Source of the DNA: CAZEDM01 sp964511075
GTDB taxonomy: Bacteria > Zixibacteria > MSB-5A5 > RBG-16-43-9
Assembly: GCA_964511075.1 (NCBI GenBank)
Contig: CAZEDM010000019.1
Span: 1 to 10,757, forward strand
DNA: 10,757 nt
Reading direction: 5' to 3'
A program made the position numbers and the translations under genes. Shown here one piece after another: positions 1 to 5,696 of the stretch. Every line of letters starts with the position of its first letter. Position 1 is the stretch's first letter. Under the pieces are notes generated by a model, which was given only the letters and a program-made list of their open reading frames with translations, was not told the DNA's origin and did no database searches.

Positions 1-1059
1 CCCTGAACCCAAACAGAAGACATTGCCTACTATCTGGTGGCCACTGGCATCAGAGTAGACCCTCGGCTCGTTGCGATAGCCTGCTCTTAAAGGAATTACC
101 CCCAACCCGGTTGACCAGAGATACTCCACTCCCAAACGAAACTGATTGCAATCCTTCCATCCGGGATTGTAAGTTGTATCCGCCTGATCAGCTAAACTTA
201 AATTCTGGTGATACAGCCAACTGGGCTTAATCTGTTTGGACTCGGAGTATCTTCTGGACTCATAATCTAAAGCCAAAGTAAGCTTCTCCGTAGCATTAAA
301 GGAGGTGCCTATGCCAAAAATAAGCGGCATACTAATTCTGCCCCTTCCTTCTGGCAACGAGATTCCATAGGCACCGGTAATCTTCTCCCTTTGGGTTAGA
401 TCGAAGGGTGTCCTGATAACAAATCCAAACTTAAGTCTATCCATGTACTTGTATGTGGTTCCCAAGTTGAAATTCAGCCCGGAGAAGCTGGTATGGTTCT
501 CTTCCCAGGAAGTTTGGGCTTTGTCTAGCGTGGTCTGGTCTATGCCATTAAGCATCAAATTGACCGAGAGACCCAGAGAAATCTGAGGATTAAGGTTTAT
601 TCCGAGGGCAGCAGTGATAGCATCCAACCCCCCTCTGCTCTCATATCTGTAGGATTGGCTTTCCTCTAAAGAGTAGAGATCAGCCAGCCTCTGATAAGCC
701 ACGGCAAAAGCTGAGTTCTTGTCTGAAAACTTGAATGGATAGGCGAAGCTAACAGAATTTAGGGAGCTATAGGAGTGATCGAATTTAGACTCTTGACTGC
801 TCTCCTTTAAGGTCCATTTGTTCAGGTTATGTTTGAATTCTATGGTAAACTCAGTCTTTTTGATGTGAGAAATTCCAGCTGGGTTCCAAAAAATAGCGGT
901 AGCATCATCTGCCACTCCCATGAAGGCTCCACCCATCCCTCTGGCTCTGGCGCCCCCACCTGTTGCGTTGAAATCGACTCCAGCTAACTGGGCGGAACTT
1001 GTTTGTGCAAAGCATAAAAGGGCTGCCAGAAAAACTGTAAGGAAAAATTTGGTCTTCAT
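1..1059 (-). CDS. Outer-membrane beta-barrel protein, PorV/UPF0164/FadL-like (C-terminus outside window)
   Basis: Open reading frame of 353 codons with no stop before the left edge, so the C-terminus is missing. The ATG at 1059 has AGGAG six bases upstream. Residues 1-24 (MKTKFFLTVFLAALLCFA..., ending SSAQ) form a typical signal peptide. Right after it comes a Gly/Ala-rich segment, GARARGMGGAFMGVADDATA at 36-55, then IFWNPAGIS at 56-64. This block marks the PorV/UPF0164/OmpP1-FadL group of outer-membrane barrels, where the N-terminal hatch precedes the strands. The rest alternates polar and aromatic or aliphatic residues, as barrel strands do. The family includes long-chain fatty-acid transporters and type IX secretion shuttles; the substrate here cannot be read from the sequence. 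It has the same orientation as the gas-vesicle genes but is separated from them by repeats and an assembly gap, so co-transcription is unlikely. Family-level call good, function unknown. Confidence 0.85.
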   Translation of the reverse strand, partial: MKTKFFLTVFLAALLCFAQTSSAQLAGVDFNATGGGARARGMGGAFMGVADDATAIFWNPAGISHIKKTEFTIEFKHNLNKWTLKESSQESKFDHSYSSLNSVSFAYPFKFSDKNSAFAVAYQRLADLYSLEESQSYRYESRGGLDAITAALGINLNPQISLGLSVNLMLNGIDQTTLDKAQTSWEENHTSFSGLNFNLGTTYKYMDRLKFGFVIRTPFDLTQREKITGAYGISLPEGRGRISMPLIFGIGTSFNATEKLTLALDYESRRYSESKQIKPSWLYHQNLSLADQADTTYNPGWKDCNQFRLGVEYLWSTGLGVIPLRAGYRNEPRVYSDASGHQIVGNVFCLGSG

Positions 1060-1114
1060 TTTTATCTCCTAGTTTGGTTAAAAGGTCAGCGCCTTAAAAA
1101 GGCATTTCTGTGTT

Positions 1115-1138
1115 GTGTCAGGACCTCAGTCCGGACAC
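1115..1138. repeat. Short hairpin in repeat-rich spacer
   Basis: GTGTCAGGAC-CTCA-GTCCGGACAC forms a ten-position stem with one A-G mismatch and a four-base loop. Its theme (GTC-AGGA / TCC-GAC) recurs in the hairpin at 1276-1300, so it looks like one member of a small family of palindromic intergenic elements. Confidence 0.6.
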
Positions 1139-1174
1139 GCCTTGTGGGCTCAGGAGTAGGGCGCCGGACGCCAC
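1130..1174. repeat. 45-bp repeat, copy A
   Basis: This stretch matches 1259-1303 at about 38 of 45 positions by eye, sharing ACACGCCTTGTG and TCAGGAGTAG. The two copies lie on either side of the run of Ns. They look like diverged copies of a palindromic intergenic repeat, the kind of sequence that breaks short-read assemblies. Confidence 0.65.
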
Positions 1175-1176
1175 GA

Positions 1177-1186
1177 NNNNNNNNNN
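1177..1186. other. Assembly gap (10 Ns)
   Basis: Exactly ten Ns separate two pieces that each carry a copy of the same repeat, so this is a scaffold join whose true length may be unknown. The minus-strand sequence entering the gap from the right ends AAGGAGATAAAAAA, which resembles the AGGAGATAAAAATG start site of the gene at 1059. A start codon would be expected just inside the gap. Confidence 0.95.
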
Positions 1187-1258
1187 TTTTTTATCTCCTT
1201 TTTGTTTAAATCGGCCCCCTACTAAAACTGGTTTTTGGGTGGTGTGGCCGCCCCCCCG

Positions 1259-1303
1259 TCCTGACACGCCTTGTGGCATCAGGAGTAGAGCTCCTGACGC
1301 AAC
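1259..1303. repeat. 45-bp repeat, copy B, with hairpin
   Basis: Second copy of the repeat at 1130-1174. It contains a clear hairpin at 1276-1300, GCATCAGGAG-TAGAG-CTCCTGACGC, a ten-position stem with one mismatch. Copy A has lost part of this pairing. Confidence 0.65.
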
Positions 1304-1326
1304 TATTAACCCCGACCCGTATCCGG

Positions 1327-1357
1327 GGGGACAGGGGTGCAACCCATTAGTGTCCCC
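1327..1357. repeat. Hairpin GGGGACA...TGTCCCC
   Basis: GGGGACA at 1327-1333 pairs perfectly with TGTCCCC at 1351-1357 around a 17-base loop. No T-run follows directly on either strand, so it is better seen as another palindromic intergenic element than as a terminator. Confidence 0.5.
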
Positions 1358-1383
1358 AAGATTTATGAATGTCAAAAACCCTT

Positions 1384-1415
1384 GTTGCGTCGGGATTACA
1401 AAATCCCGATGCAAC
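1384..1415 (-). terminator. Strong hairpin downstream of the gas-vesicle genes, possible terminator
   Basis: GTTGCGTCGGGATT at 1384-1397 pairs with AATCCCGATGCAAC at 1402-1415: 14 base pairs, one of them G-U, with a four-base loop. Read on the minus strand, it lies about 30 bases after the stop of the Hsp20 gene and is followed by AAGGG and five Ts. It could end the operon transcript, though the T-run is offset. Its GTTGC ends also match the flanks of the neighbouring repeats, so it may be a repeat element used as a terminator. Confidence 0.5.
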
Positions 1416-1433
1416 TAGTGAAATTCCCCAAAA

Positions 1434-1444
1434 ATCACCTCCTT
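1434..1444 (-). promoter_or_regulatory. Orphan perfect Shine-Dalgarno after the Hsp20 stop codon
   Basis: On the minus strand this reads AAGGAGGTGAT, a full match to the usual 16S rRNA 3' tail and identical to the SD of gvpA. It lies directly after the TAA of the Hsp20 gene. Downstream there is only a TTG opening an 11-codon frame before a stop, so no real gene follows. It is probably the leftover start signal of a lost or displaced next gene. Confidence 0.6.
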
Positions 1445-1990
1445 TTATTTAGGTATCGTGATCTTCAAAACTCCGTTCTTGTAAGTTGAGCAGAGTGACT
1501 CTTTCTTGACTTTTGATGGGAGCAGAACCTCTTTGTGGTATTTCTTATCTGAGTCCTCAGCTTTAAGCTCTAAGATGTCGTCCTTTACCTCTATCTTGAT
1601 GTTCTTCTCCTCCACCCCTGGTATCTCCGCAATAATTGTTACTCTGTCCGCTTCGTCGAAAACATCCACCAAAGGTTCCCTCACCTCATCCACTACTGGA
1701 GCTCCCTTTTCATCCTTTTTGACATTACCGAAGGTTTGAACCTGAGGTGATTCGCCGGCCAGTCCCCCCAGCTTTATGGAGAAACCATATACTGCTTTCG
1801 CCCCCTTAGAACCCAAGCCCTTTATTTCGCCCGTTCGAGAAAATTCCGATTTGCCTTCCTGCTGCAATTCGGCGGCTAAGTCAATCAAATTACCGATGCC
1901 TTTGAATATCCCCCCCAGACCAAGTTTGCCAGTGCCCAAATCGAAATTCAATCCAGTTTTCTCCTCCGTTTGATTTCTTTTTTTATCCAT
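1445..1990 (-). CDS. gvpH: Hsp20/alpha-crystallin domain protein, GvpH-like
   Basis: 181 residues. The C-terminal part (about 104-181) is an alpha-crystallin domain: REPLVDVFDEADRVTIIAEIPGV, then IKIEVKDDILELKAE, and the family end motif KNGVLKITIPK. The N-terminal part is Gly-rich, with GLGGIFKGIGNLIDLAAELQ at 24-43 and VYGFSIKLGG at 67-76. It is unlike ordinary Hsp20 but similar in style to Hsp20 proteins of gas-vesicle clusters (GvpH in haloarchaea). It likely acts as an ATP-independent chaperone or regulator for Gvp proteins in the cytoplasm. ATG 1990 has GGGGAGG seven bases upstream, and the stop of the preceding small gene is one base away, so the two are probably translationally coupled. 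The Hsp20 assignment is firm; the gvpH name rests on context and the N-terminal pattern. Confidence 0.88.
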   Translation of the reverse strand: MDKKRNQTEEKTGLNFDLGTGKLGLGGIFKGIGNLIDLAAELQQEGKSEFSRTGEIKGLGSKGAKAVYGFSIKLGGLAGESPQVQTFGNVKKDEKGAPVVDEVREPLVDVFDEADRVTIIAEIPGVEEKNIKIEVKDDILELKAEDSDKKYHKEVLLPSKVKKESLCSTYKNGVLKITIPK

Positions 1991-1991
1991 C

Positions 1992-2165
1992 TTAAAACCT
2001 CCCCGCCATGGCTACATGGTTTAGGTTTTTGAGACTTTCCTGGTATCCTTTTAGTATTTGTTTCTCTCTTTCGATTCTCATTTTCAATATCTGGACCTGT
2101 TGCTCCATGTCACCTATCTTGAGCTCACAAGCTCTAATTTTTTCTTTCAACCTTTGTTCGTCCAT
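1992..2165 (-). CDS. Small coiled-coil protein in the gas-vesicle operon, unrecognised
   Basis: 57 residues from ATG 2165. An in-frame TTG at 2177 would add four residues. Neither start has a clear SD, so the start is uncertain. The protein is almost entirely a charged amphipathic helix, with heptad spacing of Leu/Ile/Met in LKEKIRACELKIGDMEQQVQ and ILKMRIEREKQIL, ending in NHVAMAGRF. There is one Cys. It sits between the 123-residue protein and the Hsp20 gene, one base from the latter. Many gas-vesicle clusters carry small helical accessory proteins such as GvpG-type ones, but I see no motif assigning it to a named family. The helical pattern and tight coupling support a real gene; the function is unknown. 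Confidence 0.6.
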   Translation of the reverse strand: MDEQRLKEKIRACELKIGDMEQQVQILKMRIEREKQILKGYQESLKNLNHVAMAGRF

Positions 2166-2262
2166 AATCTTATTCAATAGTGAGTGTATCGATCCATTTT
2201 ATTTCTTTTTTGTGACGCACATCCATTGCCCCTGCGTTCTGTAATACTTCTCAATTGTTGCT

Positions 2263-2634
2263 TTAGAAATGCTGTTTCTTCCTTTTTAAAGTGGTTATTT
2301 TCCATCCTGTTCCAATCTTAGGTTTCTTCGACTCTTCTGGCTTAGCCTCTTTCTTTACCTTCACCCAAACTGAATCCGGGTCGAATTCTTTTTTCCTATG
2401 AGCTCTTTTATCTTGCTTTTCCAATCTTTTCGATTCTTTTTCGATTTCTTGCAGCCGCTCGACAACAAGTTCTCTTCTGGCGTCCAATCTTATTCCTTCT
2501 TTCTCCAGCCGTTCTTTTTGCTTTCTCAGCATGTACAGGGAAACGTAAGCTTGGGTCATATGCGGTGGCACGGAGTGGCGTGAGCCGATAATGCGAGTGC
2601 CTTTTATTTTCTCAATTCCTTGGATACTGGACAT
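2263..2634 (-). CDS. Conserved-looking small basic helical protein in the gas-vesicle operon, unrecognised
   Basis: 123 residues from ATG 2634, chosen because AGGAGG lies about 11 bases upstream. The in-frame GTG at 2646 overlaps that SD and is unlikely. The N-terminus (MSSIQGIEKIKGTRIIGSRH, then SVPPHMTQAYVSLYMLRKQK) looks like a folded, constrained segment. It is followed by a charged coiled coil (KERLEKEGIRLDARRELVVE...EIEKESKRLEKQ). A Lys-rich linker then leads to a compact end, GTGWKITTLKRKKQHF. The protein is strongly basic, has no signal peptide or membrane segment, and has no cysteine. It lies between gvpN and the coiled-coil/Hsp20 pair, so it is presumably a gas-vesicle accessory or assembly factor. 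I do not recognise the family and it does not look like GvpO, GvpK or GvpJ. Confidence 0.72.
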   Translation of the reverse strand: MSSIQGIEKIKGTRIIGSRHSVPPHMTQAYVSLYMLRKQKERLEKEGIRLDARRELVVERLQEIEKESKRLEKQDKRAHRKKEFDPDSVWVKVKKEAKPEESKKPKIGTGWKITTLKRKKQHF

Positions 2635-2811
2635 TATTTTTTTCACCTCCTCTCAATCTGGAAACACATTTTTACACTTAAAAATCTCATTCAGATATTA
2701 TCTTCTTTGGCTTTCTTTTTGAACTTGTGTCAACCATCTTAAGCTCAACTGATCACGACATGGTTTTGGTCCAGTTTCAGCTAATATCCGATGTTTGGAG
2801 AATTTTGGAGT

Positions 2812-2829
2812 GCAAACATTTATGTTTGC
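2812..2829. repeat. Perfect palindrome between gvpN and the next gene
   Basis: GCAAACAT-TT-ATGTTTGC is an 8-bp perfect inverted repeat. It is nested beside a second, wider pair, TTGGAGTG (2805-2812) and CACTCCAA (2859-2866). It lies 46 bases after the gvpN stop in a 228-base spacer (2647-2874) that is unusually long for this tight operon and holds no credible gene. It could be an operator, an RNA processing site or an attenuator; no T-run makes it a clear terminator. Confidence 0.45.
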
Positions 2830-2874
2830 TTTTCAAAATAAGTAAAGCTGAAGATTTACACTCCAAGTTCACAT

Positions 2875-3795
2875 TTAGCAGTGCTTTAAGATCAGGCGCC
2901 TCACTATGACTTTGACTCTCTCCCGTCTGCTTTTCTTACCAATTCTGCTGGTTTCAGAAGACAAGATATCCTCACATATCTTAACAAATTCCTTATTTTT
3001 GGCACTGACTGGAAGATTTCTGACCCCCAGGGTCTTGGCAATCATGATGCTTGCCCGAACCGTAGGTGCAAATTCGCATCTCCCCTGCTTTCTCAAAGCC
3101 CTGACCACATTAACTATCTTTTCCACCCCTCCAGGATTCAAACCGTTAGATCTGGCTTTGGTTATGGCTACTTCGGTCTCTTTGTCAAAGTGATCCAAAT
3201 CTATAGTGATCATCCTATCCCTTAAAGCATCTGCACCTTTGTGCACGCCGGCGTACTCCTCTGGATTGCTGGTGAATATGGCACAAAAATTGGGATGAAC
3301 TTTCAGATAACTCTCTTCACCTCTGTCTGCAGGAAGATCCATCATCTTCTCTTGTAAGATGGAGAGCAATACATTATTGGTTTCCGGTCGGGAGCGGGTG
3401 AACTCATCATAGATTAAGGTCAATCCATATTTGCAAGCGACTGTCAGACGATGATCCATCCAGGTTTTTTGTGCATTCTCTTCCAATTTGTAAACCCGCG
3501 ATACATATTGGTCTACGAATTTTCTCCGTTTATAACCGCTTTCTGCACCCACCAGATCCGCGGTGGTTAATTCCTCATCTCCGTGAATCATCACCACCGG
3601 TCGAGCCAACTTGCTGGCAACATGCATAGCCAAACTGGTCTTTCCGGTTCCAGTAGGTCCTCGGAAATGAACTGGGAATCCCGCCCGGATATAAGCCAGT
3701 GCCCGTTTGGTTATTTCTTTTACGGCTTCTGTCTCCACAAAGTCCGGCAAGGGAGAAGGCTCCAATACGGCGGTAGATTCTTCGATCATTGTCAT
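2875..3795 (-). CDS. gvpN: Gas vesicle protein GvpN, AAA+ ATPase (MoxR-like)
   Basis: 306 residues, close to the usual GvpN length. Walker A is GPTGTGKTS (46-54) and Walker B is LTLIYDEF (125-132), followed by TRSRPETNN. Sensor 1 lies in FTSNPEEYAG (174-183), and arginine-finger candidates are in ALRDRMITID (190-199). The segment HGDEELTTADLVG (71-83) after the first strand is typical of GvpN and its MoxR-group relatives. The C-terminus is basic (KKSRRERVKVIVRRL). GvpN is a cytoplasmic ATPase that helps immature gas vesicles enlarge, and is thought to work with GvpC or other accessory proteins. ATG 3795 follows AAGGAG by nine bases; a second ATG two codons later is possible. It sits 69 bases after the zinc-finger gene, in the same operon. 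Identification is firm. Confidence 0.96.
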   Translation of the reverse strand: MTMIEESTAVLEPSPLPDFVETEAVKEITKRALAYIRAGFPVHFRGPTGTGKTSLAMHVASKLARPVVMIHGDEELTTADLVGAESGYKRRKFVDQYVSRVYKLEENAQKTWMDHRLTVACKYGLTLIYDEFTRSRPETNNVLLSILQEKMMDLPADRGEESYLKVHPNFCAIFTSNPEEYAGVHKGADALRDRMITIDLDHFDKETEVAITKARSNGLNPGGVEKIVNVVRALRKQGRCEFAPTVRASIMIAKTLGVRNLPVSAKNKEFVKICEDILSSETSRIGKKSRRERVKVIVRRLILKHC

Positions 3796-3864
3796 CTCAA
3801 TAGACTCCTTAGCTAAGTTTTAGACTCCAAAGTTATATTTTGTCAATATTAATAGATACTTGGT

Positions 3865-4278
3865 TTAAGTGACCTTGGACTTTTCTACCATTTTTTCACT
3901 TCTGTTGGTTGAGCTTTCCTGAGAACTCTCTTTGTTCCTCGGGTTCGGCAAGTTCTCCTCTTCTTTTTTTACCACTCCAATGCCTCCGCATTTTAGGCAA
4001 GGAAGACTGGTGTCATGTTCCCGACCGGTCCCTTTACAGTCCGGGCAGGTCATTTTTGGCTCTCTGAAGGTAATCACCCCTTTACCTGTGCACACGGTAC
4101 AACTGAGTCTGGTGTTCGGATATACTCCCGTTCGACGGCAAAAGGCACATCGTACATATGGTTCTTCAATAGTGACTTTCCCTTTTCCTCCGCAGATGCT
4201 GCAAACCGAAAGGGGGGATAGTAACTCGAAAGGATCTATCCCCTTCCCCTTGCAAAAAGCACATTTTATTTCTTTCAT
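3865..4278 (-). CDS. DnaJ-type zinc-finger protein with six CxxCxGxG-like motifs, in the gas-vesicle operon
   Basis: 137 residues from ATG 4278; an in-frame GTG at 4290 is an alternative and neither start has a well-spaced SD. Six motifs lie in three pairs: CAFCKGKG and CSICGGKG, CAFCRRTG and CTVCTGKG, CPDCKGTG and CLKCGGIG. They start about every 34-38 residues, so the protein is three tandem copies of one unit. Twelve cysteines could bind three zinc ions. The pattern is that of the cysteine-rich domain of DnaJ/Hsp40, but there is no J domain and no C-terminal substrate-binding domain. The motif GR/RT variants in the third finger are slightly degenerate. The last 35 residues are hydrophilic, Ser/Glu/Lys-rich and probably disordered. 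It lies between the GvpC-like gene and gvpN. I infer a chaperone-like or scaffold role in handling GvpA or the GvpC-like protein. I know of no named Gvp protein of this type. Confidence 0.85.
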   Translation of the reverse strand: MKEIKCAFCKGKGIDPFELLSPLSVCSICGGKGKVTIEEPYVRCAFCRRTGVYPNTRLSCTVCTGKGVITFREPKMTCPDCKGTGREHDTSLPCLKCGGIGVVKKEEENLPNPRNKESSQESSTNRSEKMVEKSKVT

Positions 4279-4324
4279 ATCTCCAACCACACGTTAGAAT
4301 TTTTTAATTTTCGCAGAAGATCGA

Positions 4325-4442
4325 GATTACCACCGATTAGTTGAACATCCCGCCTTAGGCAGGAAGGTTTTAACTGCCATCCTATGGCACTCTGAAAAGT
4401 TTAGTAAAAGTTAACACTTCGGTCGACTAACCGGTGGTAACC
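4325..4442. repeat. Long imperfect inverted repeat between the GvpC-like and zinc-finger genes
   Basis: The 20-base arms at 4325-4344 and 4423-4442 match at 17 of 20 positions as inverted repeats, with a shared core TTACCACC. All three differences are transitions. The 78-base interior holds smaller hairpins, among them TGCCAT-CCT-ATGGCA and GCCT-T-AGGC. The right arm begins 12 bases past the stop of the GvpC-like gene. Without a T-run it is not a standard terminator. It may be a structured mRNA segment that tunes expression within the operon, or a small MITE-like insertion. Confidence 0.55.
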
Positions 4443-4453
4443 CTCTTTTATGC

Positions 4454-5566
4454 TCATTTTGTCCGGGCGTTTCCAGCCCTGGGTGATTTCTTTCTCCTGG
4501 CTGGCTTTGCCCCTACCAAACCATGGGCACTTGCCTTTTTTGCACCACCTCTTGCTCGGGCCATAGTCGTCCACATAGTTTTCACGGCTGAAGCCACCTT
4601 ACTCACGTCGTCTTGCCTCTCTTCGCTTTCCTTCCGGAAACCCTCCATTTCCTTCCGGATGCTTTGCAGGAGTCTGTTGACTTCTCTCCGTCTTTGAACA
4701 TTTTCCGTACGGACGGCCTTCATCTCATTCTGAAAGCCCAACAACAAGTCACTAACCTCCTCGCTCTGCTGGTCATTTCCGGAATGAACGCCTTTCATGA
4801 ATTGATGAACTTCTTTATGGAGAACCCCTTTGAAGTTTTCCAACATGCTATTAATCTCTGCTTTTCTTTCTGCGTGTTCCTCCTGGAAGTTCTCCAACAT
4901 TCCTCCGGTCTCTTTTGAGAGCGTCTCAACCGAGGCAATCCTCTCTGCCTGAGCGACAGCCCTATTCGTCTGAGAGGTAACCATATCCTGGGTCAAGTTC
5001 CTGATGCCAGCCGTTACATCTGATAACCCCATCCTTTTCACCTCCTTTCCTTTGGTTAAGTTTTGTAGGTTTCTTATCGTATCCTTTAAATCCTTTATTT
5101 TCAAATCTTTCCCTTTGGTCAAAAGTCTTCTTAACTCTTCAGCCAGTCCCTTTTGCTGTTCATCATATTCTTTTAATAATCCTTTTACTTCAGCCATACC
5201 GTTTTCTATCCCCATTTGAGCTTTCCTTATCCTCTCCACCTCGCCTTTGGTTAAAGCATCCTTTAATTCATCCGCTCTTCTTTTTTGTTCTTCGATAAAC
5301 TTCTTTAAACTTTGTTTCACCTCTTTTTCTTTTTCCTGTTGGTTTAACAGGATCCCCTTCATCATCCCGTCGAAATCCTTTTTTCGCAAAGATTGCCCGC
5401 TGGCCAATGTTTCCTTTAAGGTATGACTCAATATGACTCTTTTATCTTTAAAATCATCCAGGACTCGATAGGTATTGTCTATTATCGCTCCTATCGCATC
5501 CAACTGGGAATCGTAGGAGGAAATCAAGTTCTGGGTCAGATTTTGCATTTCCTCAACTGTTCTCAT
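4454..5566 (-). CDS. gvpC: GvpC-like coiled-coil protein, apparent fusion of two related units
   Basis: 370 residues, almost all charged amphipathic helix, with no cysteine, signal peptide or membrane segment. The C-terminal half has GvpC-like spaced repeats: MLENF (223-227), MLENF (241-245), LLLGF (274-278) and LLQSI (299-303), separated by Gln/Glu/Arg-rich stretches, as in the 33-residue repeats of cyanobacterial GvpC. GvpC binds the outside of the GvpA shell and stiffens it. The N-terminal half has three LTKG motifs (105, 149, 170). NLTQ-containing segments occur near residue 9 and near residue 190, so the two halves look like paralogous units joined in frame. At the join, M179 has a perfect SD, so a 192-residue product is possible. 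The tail (338-370) is Lys/Arg/Ala-rich and histone H1-like. ATG 5566 follows GAGAGGGGG and an adjacent GGAG. The gene lies 130 bases after gvpA. The coiled-coil call is firm; the gvpC name is inferred. Confidence 0.78.
   Translation of the reverse strand: MRTVEEMQNLTQNLISSYDSQLDAIGAIIDNTYRVLDDFKDKRVILSHTLKETLASGQSLRKKDFDGMMKGILLNQQEKEKEVKQSLKKFIEEQKRRADELKDALTKGEVERIRKAQMGIENGMAEVKGLLKEYDEQQKGLAEELRRLLTKGKDLKIKDLKDTIRNLQNLTKGKEVKRMGLSDVTAGIRNLTQDMVTSQTNRAVAQAERIASVETLSKETGGMLENFQEEHAERKAEINSMLENFKGVLHKEVHQFMKGVHSGNDQQSEEVSDLLLGFQNEMKAVRTENVQRRREVNRLLQSIRKEMEGFRKESEERQDDVSKVASAVKTMWTTMARARGGAKKASAHGLVGAKPARRKKSPRAGNARTK
5039..5046 (-). promoter_or_regulatory. Internal Shine-Dalgarno inside the GvpC-like gene
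   Basis: The minus strand reads AGGAGGTG, six bases before the in-frame ATG at 5032-5030 (M179). The same bases encode KGKEVKRM. A match this complete at ideal spacing before an in-frame ATG suggests either a second translation start giving a 192-residue protein (4454-5032), or the scar of a former gene boundary. Confidence 0.6.
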
Positions 5567-5630
5567 CTCCTTTTGCCCCCTCTCCCTTCCTTGGTAATTT
5601 GAGGAAGAACCTTTGGCGAGATATGCTTAC

Positions 5631-5645
5631 CCCGCATTTTGCGGG
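5631..5645 (-). other. Hairpin between gvpA and the GvpC-like gene
   Basis: CCCGCA-TTT-TGCGGG is a six-base-pair GC-rich stem about 50 bases after the gvpA stop. There is no T-run after it, so full termination is unlikely. In other gas-vesicle operons gvpA mRNA is much more abundant than downstream mRNA, and a hairpin here could stabilise the short gvpA transcript. Confidence 0.4.
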
Positions 5646-5696
5646 ACTTAAGGATAGCTCGGCAAAAATTCCCCCCTCTCTTTTCGGCGACAGACC

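Noticed and set aside
1110..1418. About 100-codon frames on both strands across the repeat spacer
   Set aside because: They run through the Ns and translate palindromic repeats (for example repeated DTPCG...RSRAPDAT), so they are artefacts of repeat sequence.
2172..2226. 18-codon minus-strand frame (MDVRHKKEIK...) after AGGGG, between the two small gas-vesicle genes
   Set aside because: Too short to support as a gene, with only a partial ribosome-binding site; it may be a leader but nothing else speaks for it.
2677..2726. 16-codon minus-strand frame (MVDTSSKRKPKKIISE) in the spacer after gvpN
   Set aside because: Very short with no proper ribosome-binding site; it could be chance or a remnant.
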